From Trileptium ribeirensis (lineage: Eukaryota > Nematoda > Enoplea > Enoplida > Thoracostomopsidae), in contig JASANE010004972.1 in assembly GCA_030248225.1 (NCBI GenBank), positions 1 to 14,016 on the forward strand: 14,016 nt of DNA. The letters run 5' to 3'. Position 1 is the first letter of the stretch. The number at the start of each line of letters is the position of its first letter. This document shows positions 8,423 through 14,016 of this stretch, in pieces. The translations under genes and the position numbers were made by a program. Under the pieces are notes generated by a model. That model saw nothing but the letters and a program-made list of their open reading frames with translations. It was not told where the DNA came from and did no database searches.

Positions 8423-9922
8423 TGTAATATCGACGTGACGCTGCTGCATTACGCACTTCCAAGGCAATGACCATACGACCCCGGATATCGTGAATTCAAG
8501 GGCGGACCTGTTGGGTTCCAATTGCTCGAATTTTCTTTCCCACGCGAGTCAGGCCCAAGGAATGACGGAGCTTAGCAAGCCGCAGGAGCGCTTCACATGA
8601 TGTGTTCGGATCCTGTCGGACGGGTTGCGCACGTAGCCTACGAGGTACTACCTTTGAGGTCCCCAGGAAGGTTGGCTCCGTCACCTGCTCACAGGCCAAA
8701 GAGATCAAACCGCTATTCCCTATCCACGTTTAACCCGGGAAGTGTAAAATTCTAGGTATTTGGGTTCAATCAAAATTGATTCTAACTTTCTCGAAACGGG
8801 TAATTTATTTAGTTTAGCCAATGGTCCCCACTATGGTCCGACAAATCCCTAGAGGTTTAACGCCGGAACCGCGCGTGTCTAAGTTTCCTATTTCGGGCGC
8901 TCAGGGTGAGTTTACAATTTTGCGGTAACTTTCTCTTATGAGTCGCACGAGTCGTACCTATACAACAATCATAATTAACAAACTTATTTGTAATCGGCGA
9001 GTCACGCTGAGGTTTGCTTCTTCAATGCGCGTGTCAAACCTGAACGTGGGTCGTCGATTTGGGGCGACGGATTTCAAACTCCTTTTTTTTCCTATCGCTA
9101 CTATGGGTCAGCAAAACACTTGAACAATTTGGGTTTCCATTGAGCTTTTATTGATGAGTCACAAGAATTTATGGGTACATGGACAGTTACGTATTGTACG
9201 GGAGAATACAACAAGCATTATGTCACAGATATGGTACGCTAATACAAAAATGAGCAGAGCATCAACTGGGGCGGGTTGCGGAGTCATCGCCTTTTTCACT
9301 GAACTCTCACAGCTGGGTCAAATCACGGCATATACTGTGAAGCCTTATCTTATGACAGCTGTGCTTATTTTACTCATGAAAAACAGTGGGTCAAGTTAAA
9401 ATTCAGTACCGGTAAGTGCTACGGTTAGTTATCGATAATATAAAGGCGCCACCGAACTAACTATTTGCTCGGTACTACGTTTGCTAACAGAGGGGGTACT
9501 CCGACACTATAATAGATTCAGGTAAGCGATAGGCGGAAACGAAACAAGGTATGCGGGGTTAAGCGTACTGCAGGACGTTTGCGAGACTTCATCTTGCTCA
9601 TTCTAATCACGAGACTATGGTACATGATAATCAGTTTTTTATAATCGCAGTTAGTAGCGATGGCGTTAGCCTATGACAACATAATACAACAATGATACAA
9701 CAATACTTATTAATGCCACGACAAGATTATGAAGTGCTCCTCGGTACGACTCCTGAATTATATGATACGACAGCGGTACAATACAACAACTTCTTCCTAC
9801 TCGCGCACATACATACATACTCGAAGCGACCTTGAAATTTTCAATAGCAGAAGCAAACATACTGGCTAATTTTGGATCTCGTCTCCTATGTGATCGTTTC
9901 ACAAACACATTGGTAAAGCGAT
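8423..9922. other. Unassigned interval with raised G+C; no supported gene
   Basis: Base composition shifts towards G+C just right of the inverted repeat. Frames present include 9151-9399 plus (82 codons) and 9666-9992 minus (108 codons, with a hydrophobic run VVALISIVVSLLYYVVIG at its end), but neither shows a recognisable domain. The latter begins inside the adjoining duplicated unit. The stretch 8490-8710 is the most GC-rich, and its minus strand is open for 70 basic codons without a recognised motif. An ancient transposon is plausible but not demonstrable. Confidence 0.5.
9430..9444 (+). promoter_or_regulatory. TATCGATA plus TATAAA, candidate core promoter
   Basis: TATCGATA (9430-9437), the DREF-binding word known from insect promoters, is immediately followed by TATAAA (9439-9444). 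No coding region clearly starts downstream, so this may be chance or a cryptic or transposon promoter. Confidence 0.2.
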
Positions 9923-10614
9923 AAAATTTGACCTTAAATTGTAGATAATCCATGAGCCAAATGACTGCCAAGAAGGCACATTTCGAGTCCACTAATATGA
10001 ATTATATCGCTGTTAAAAATAATCGGCCGGACTCAGGTTTCAAACGGCTTAAGGGTCCCGGTAGACTGTGGTTGGGACCGAACTTTAAGCTTTTCCTAAT
10101 GCAAAAATTTGTCTACTTTACTATGCCGATTGTACCTGTGATTTTAATCGAAACGAGTAATATTAGTGGCGAGGCCTCGTAGGCCATCGGCATTACGCTA
10201 ATGGTACTAAAACCTACATTATTTTGACTTGGAAAACGTTCAAAAACGAGCGCTATTTGATACTTAAACCTTAACCTATTTTCGGGCAATTTCTGCCCGA
10301 TGAAGCGGGGCAGCAAACAGGGGCCCCGGTTGTCAGAACAACCGTAGCAAATTTTCTAGCTTAATCCTACTCGATTTGCTTCCTCAAATTGTTCTGTTCG
10401 CAATTTTCGAGCTAAATTTTGAGCACAGTTCGATTGGGCCTGCGGGAGTCTTTTGACTTCCAATAACTCCTCGATTTGGCAGTATTTCTCAGTGCAATTT
10501 TGCACAGGGGCTGGGCTTGATCTCACGTATCGATTTTCTAGAACCGGGTCAACGGTCCTCACAAAAATGGTCCGTCGGGCCAAGGACCGATAGACTCAAT
10601 GTCGCATTTTGGCG
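9923..10614 (+). repeat. Tandem duplication, copy 1 (692 bp)
   Basis: The unit runs from AAAATTTGACCTTAAATTG to TCGCATTTTGGCG and repeats directly at 10615. It contains a 76-codon plus frame (9952-10182) and a 75-codon minus frame (10356-10583). Perfect stem-loops include TCGGGCA/TGCCCGA (10282-10300) and CGGTTGT/ACAACCG (10327-10344). Differences from copy 2 number about twenty and mostly change the encoded residues in the plus frame, which argues against a conserved protein. Confidence 0.93.
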
Positions 10615-11306
10615 AAAATTTGACCTTAAATTGTAGATAATCCATGAGCCAAATGACTGCCAAGAAGGCACATTTCGAGTCCACTAATATGAATTATAAC
10701 GCTGTTAAAAATAATCGGCCGGACTCAGGTTTCAAACGGCTCAAGGGTCCCGGTAGACTGTGGTTGGGACCGAACTTTAAGCTTTTCCTAATGCAAAACT
10801 TTGTCTACTTTATTATGCCGATTGTACCTGTGATTTTATTTGAAACGAGTAATATTAGTGGCGAGGCCTCGTAGGCCATTGGCATTACGCCAATGGTACT
10901 AAAACCTACGTTATTTTGACTTGAAAAACGTTCAAAAACGAGCTCTATTTGATACTTAAACCTTAACCGATTTTCGGGCAATTTCTACCGGATGAAGCGG
11001 GGCAGTAAACAGGGGCCCCGATTGTCAGAACAACCGTAGCAAATTTTCTAGCTTAATCCTACTCGATTTGCTTCCTCAAATTGTTCGTTTCGCAATTTTC
11101 GAGCTAAATTTTGAGCACAGTTCGATTGGGTCTGCGGGAGTCTTTTGACTTCCAATAACTCCTCGATTTGGCAGTATTTCTCAGTGCAATTTTGCACAGG
11201 GGCTGGGCTTGATCTTACGTATCGATTTTCTAGAACCGGGTCAACGGTCCTCACAAAAATGGTCCGTCGGGCCAAGGACCGATAGACTCAATGTCGCATT
11301 TTGGCG
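10615..11306 (+). repeat. Tandem duplication, copy 2 (692 bp)
   Basis: This directly adjoins copy 1 and ends at the same word (TTTTGGCG). The frames at 10644-10874 (plus) and 11048-11275 (minus) persist. Here CCATTGGC/GCCAATGG (10876-10896) forms a perfect 8-bp stem, whereas copy 1 is imperfect at that place. The two stems intact in copy 1 are broken here. Confidence 0.93.
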
Positions 11307-11499
11307 ACATCTATAACCTTGAAATTTATAATGTTATCACTGGTAATAGAACTTATCAACACTGGGGAAAATAATATTTTCCCTTCCTCAGCTAAAATAC
11401 GTGTAAAAGCAAGACCGAAACAGACTTGCGAAAATAGTCTAATGTGTGAAATTTGGGCTGCAATCCGAACGACGGTTGTGCGGTTCAGGTTTGAACTGC

Positions 11500-12262
11500 C
11501 TATAACTTTTGAACGGGCCACGGCTTTGCCGGGCTCAACAGCTTACACGAAAGATCTAAAGGGCCTCCATATACACGAGAAAGATCATAAAAATTCCTGG
11601 GGTAAATATCAAGTTATTAACGTGTAAAGTTCGGGTAAGGCGGACCCCTATTCGGCCGTCGGGTTTGTGATTCCGACCCGATAAAGTAGTATGAGGTCCG
11701 ATAACGGACATCCATACGAAGAAACAGCGAGAGTTTCAACAAAATTCTTGGAGAGAATCTAAAAATATTTCAATTTTAATCTTGAATTCACATTGGAGGT
11801 GGGGTTAGGCCACTTCAAGGCCGTCGGGTTCGGGGTTCCGACTCGAAATCGACGAGTTTTAAAGTCCTATTTGTTAGTAGACAGTACTACGGAAAAACTG
11901 CCAAGGTTTCACCAAATTTCCTTGAGTAGGTCCTAAAATATTTAAATTTTCGCATTTTGGTGGGAACGTGTCCGTTTAGGGTCGTCGGGTTTGGGGTTCC
12001 GAAGTAAAATCGACAGATTTTATAAGCACATTCATTAAGCGGGAGCATTACGAAGAGACTGTAAGAGTCCTAACAAAATTCCTGGAGTAAATCCTGAAAC
12101 ATTTTACTTTTCCTATTTTGGCGGGGATAGGCCCTCCAGGGTCGTCGGGTTTAGATTTTCGAAACGACGTTTAAACGTTTTAGGTGCCAAATCGATCGCT
12201 CGGATCCTCCTAGAGGTCCGGGTAAAGTTTTAACCAATTTACTGGGGTAACTCTCGAGATAT
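11500..12262 (+). repeat. About five diverged tandem units of about 160 bp
   Basis: The word CGTCGGGTT recurs at 11657, 11822, 11983 and at 12143. A second marker, ATTCCTGG-(G/A)GTAA and variants, recurs at about 11593, 11744, 11916, 12078 and 12237. Order and spacing of both markers hold across units, each followed by a TTCCGA..AAATCGAC-like segment. Units are far more diverged than the left satellite, so the array is old. The frame at 11301-11627 overlaps its start and has no recognised domain. Confidence 0.75.
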
Positions 12263-12962
12263 GCCAAAGGTGCCTGAGTGAGCTACCTCGCTCACAGGGC
12301 ATTATGTCGGTACGTCTATGTAGGTTTCAATACGAAAGTTTGGCCGGCGGACATTGCCTCTGACACTATTATCTTGTTAATAGAATTTGAACAGATTCCT
12401 CAGGTAAATCGATCCACAACCACTGGTTAACTCCTACTAACAGAATCAAAACAGCTGGACGGACTCTCGTCCAGAGAAATTGTAAAACGGTTGAAATCTT
12501 GAAAGCCAACTTTGGCAAATCCTAGATAAAATGTGCACGTACGTGTATGACCGTGGACGATTTGGAGTGCTAATTGAAACGTCTTGTTTGACCAATATAC
12601 TTTCAAGTAAACAGTTTGTTTAACCTCGGTCGGCTCAGGGATTATTTTCCTATATCCTAACTCGACTCAGGAAATCGTGTAAAATTGAATCTGAACGCGA
12701 GTGTCGCGTTTGTTTGTGTCCTAACTCATTGACCGAGGGAGGTTCAGCAGGACTTCGGCCATTTAACCAAACAGTTGTGACCGGCTAACCACGACCATAT
12801 GTCTGCGGGACAAGCTAGGACGGGCATGGCTACCATGTAAAAGGGAAGTGTGGACAGGGGAGGCAAGATGCTATAAGCTTACGGCTAATTAGCACGTATT
12901 CTACCTTATAGCCTACCGTAACTTGATTTAATCTACTTATTAGGACCAATCGGCTACTCTAA
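12263..12962. other. Unassigned interval with several short hairpins
   Basis: No reading frame of note. Perfect stems occur at 12278-12295 (GTGAGC/GCTCAC) and 12455-12474 (CTGGACG/CGTCCAG), plus the larger nested inverted repeat that starts at 12846. Nothing else can be assigned. Confidence 0.55.
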
Positions 12963-12981
12963 CGAATCCCTGTCCACACTT
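12846..12981. repeat. Nested inverted repeat, 14-bp outer arms
   Basis: AAGTGTGGACAGGG (12846-12859) is matched exactly by CCCTGTCCACACTT (12968-12981). Inside lies a second perfect pair, GCTATAAG (12870-12877) and CTTATAGC (12905-12912). The total span is 136 bp. It could be a small MITE, a structured RNA or a protein-binding palindrome. Sequence outside the 14-bp arms does not extend the match. Confidence 0.8.
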
Positions 12982-12992
12982 ACTGTCAGTCT

Positions 12993-13199
12993 TTGAGCGG
13001 TCGACGTTCATCGCGTACGTCCATTCCATCGCAACATCCAGTCGGGGGAAACCATAAAGCAAAACCAAAACGATGGAGCGAAAACAATAACAATAATAAG
13101 CGTCGGAGTCGGTCTGCAAAACGACCTGAGTTCCACGCTGCCGAAGTCGTACTGAACACTGGTGAATTAGTGCGTCTCCGCTTGTATACTCGGATTTGA
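12993..13199 (+). CDS. Short basic reading frame, unidentified
   Basis: I do not recognise the product. The frame is open from 12963 (stop at 12960) to the TGA at 13197-13199. There is no in-frame ATG, so it would need a non-ATG start (TTG at 12993) or be part of an exon. The encoded peptide is strongly basic and polar: an RRSSRTS stretch, then KPKRWSE, a run of five Asn, and KRRSRSAKRP, giving a low-complexity nucleic-acid-binding character. A more ordinary segment follows (EVVLNTGELVRLRLY). A stem-loop begins 16 bp after the stop and AATAAA lies 77 bp after it, which fits a 3' terminal coding segment. It could equally be a transposon gag-like remnant or chance. Confidence 0.3.
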   Translation: MSGRRSSRTSIPSQHPVGGNHKAKPKRWSENNNNNKRRSRSAKRPEFHAAEVVLNTGELVRLRLYTRI

Positions 13200-13214
13200 A
13201 ATTTTAAATTTAGT

Positions 13215-13247
13215 GACCGTTAAAGTGCTTATTCAGCACTTTTGGTC
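13215..13247 (+). other. Stem-loop downstream of the basic reading frame
   Basis: AAAGTGCT-TATTC-AGCACTTT forms a perfect 8-bp stem with a 5-base loop. It can be extended across a small internal loop by GACC/GGTC. It does not match the histone 3' stem-loop consensus. Confidence 0.75.
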
Positions 13248-13275
13248 CGATTTTTGATCTAATATGATTTAATTA

Positions 13276-13281
13276 AATAAA
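13276..13281 (+). promoter_or_regulatory. AATAAA poly(A) signal candidate
   Basis: This is a canonical hexamer 77 bp beyond the stop of the basic reading frame. The surrounding sequence is very AT-rich, so a chance occurrence is possible. Another AATAAA lies at 13607-13612. Confidence 0.35.
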
Positions 13282-14016
13282 TACTCTTATCGATCACATT
13301 TCAATCATATTTTGGACCGAATTTAATATAAAATTTTATGTAATTAATTTGATTTATTGCCTTATTTACTAAATTTAATATAAAAGTTTCTTAACTTAAT
13401 GCAGCATCTCTAGCAATTTCTAGTACATTTCAGTTAACTGTAGTGGCTTACTCCAGAACTGCGGCTCTACTATGAAACATCGTATTGAGTCGGCACAGAT
13501 AAGAAGCTTAAAATGTAGTGGTAGGTTCCGACGACTTCAATATAAACTTTATATTAAACTAGTGCAAAGTGCGTTTGCCTGATAAGAAACTTCACATAAA
13601 GTTAGCAATAAATAATGAGTACATCAATTGAGTGTTTCTTCGAGACCAATATAATGCGGTGCTTGCAACTTATATCAAAACTGCCAGCTTAATATAAACT
13701 GACTTAGCTGAGTGCTGATAAAGTGTAACTACAAAGGCTGGCCAGCGGTACCAAGTACAAAGTTTCTATAAGATTTATGTTAGATTTCTATTACTTTATA
13801 TAGAGCTCAATTTTATATAGATTTAATATTGACCTGTTTGTTTGCTTAATAAGAAATATAGTTAATATTAACTAGCTCAAATTCGGAGGAGAAGAGAAAG
13901 AACCTGCTCAAGTAAACAAAACAAAGAAAAGAGGGTGGGGGTCCTCGGGGAATGGCCGGAGTGCCAAACGAGGTTCGGACTCAACAAGTCCGACCGAACA
14001 ACATGATATGTAACAG
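13282..14016. other. AT-rich right flank without a gene; purine-rich end
   Basis: No reading frame of note. The word AATTTAATATAAAA occurs twice (about 13320 and 13370). From 13885 the sequence becomes purine-rich, ending with a perfect TCGGACT/AGTCCGA hairpin (13975-13993). Confidence 0.55.
13432..13873 (+). mobile_element. Weak candidate long terminal repeat
   Basis: The 442-bp segment is bounded by AGTTAA and TTAACT, a 6-bp inverted repeat of the type found at the ends of gypsy-like LTRs. It contains TATAAA-like words (about 13540, 13690) and AATAAA at 13607. Against this, no primer-binding site starting TGG follows, no second copy is in the window and no gag/pol lies beside it. Confidence 0.18.

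Noticed and set aside
9666..9992. 108-codon minus-strand frame with a hydrophobic C-terminal run
   Set aside because: Its start lies within the 692-bp unit and the second unit copy does not continue it. No family resemblance is visible. It is kept only as a remark.
9952..10874. Duplicated small protein of 76 residues
   Set aside because: Differences between the two copies are mostly amino-acid-changing and the opposite strand is equally open, so selection on the protein is not supported.
1..14016. tRNA or rRNA genes
   Set aside because: No cloverleaf-like A-box/B-box arrangement and no rRNA core words were noticed on either strand. This was read by eye, not run through tRNAscan or an rRNA model.

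Overview
The window looks like invertebrate, probably arthropod, nuclear DNA. It is AT-rich, with no bacterial operon layout. Coding sequence is sparse and interrupted by candidate short introns, and repeats dominate. The lineage cannot be fixed from this sequence alone. No intact, confidently functional protein-coding gene is visible. The only recognisable gene is a broken Mos-family serine/threonine kinase.

Layout, left to right. Bases 1-673 are AT-rich with no gene. Bases 674-2717 are a satellite array of 169- and 178-bp monomers arranged as a higher-order repeat: a four-monomer ABCD block of 694 bp occurs twice, preceded by a shorter block in which C and D are fused or C is lost. The array abuts an unidentified minus-strand reading frame (2696-2896) that appears related to the satellite sequence itself. 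Bases 3002-4608 hold the Mos-like remnant: a hinge exon, a catalytic-loop exon (HLDVKPANVLL) and a C-lobe piece. Its candidate introns (41 nt and 961 nt) are phase-compatible, but the glycine loop, the DFG motif and a continuous C-lobe are missing.

Bases 4609-5648 have no gene. Bases 5649-8422 form a large imperfect inverted repeat (foldback-like). Its arms carry a conserved inner module with 16-bp perfect palindromes. The right arm has a 457-bp insertion flanked by near-identical 8-mers, and the left arm has an extra 99 bp.

From about 8423 to 13200 base composition becomes noticeably richer in G+C and short hairpins are frequent. This part contains a 692-bp tandem duplication (9923-11306, roughly 97% identical by eye), then about five diverged units of about 160 bp (11500-12262), a nested inverted repeat (12846-12981), and a short basic reading frame (12993-13199) followed by a stem-loop and a poly(A) signal. 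The final 700 bp are AT-rich, with a weak candidate LTR.

The window reads as a repeat-rich accessory or heterochromatic region that captured and degraded a kinase gene. The features do not form a pathway. The most unusual parts are the compact higher-order satellite with a possible coding origin, the foldback element with paired palindromes, and the hairpin-rich duplicated block.
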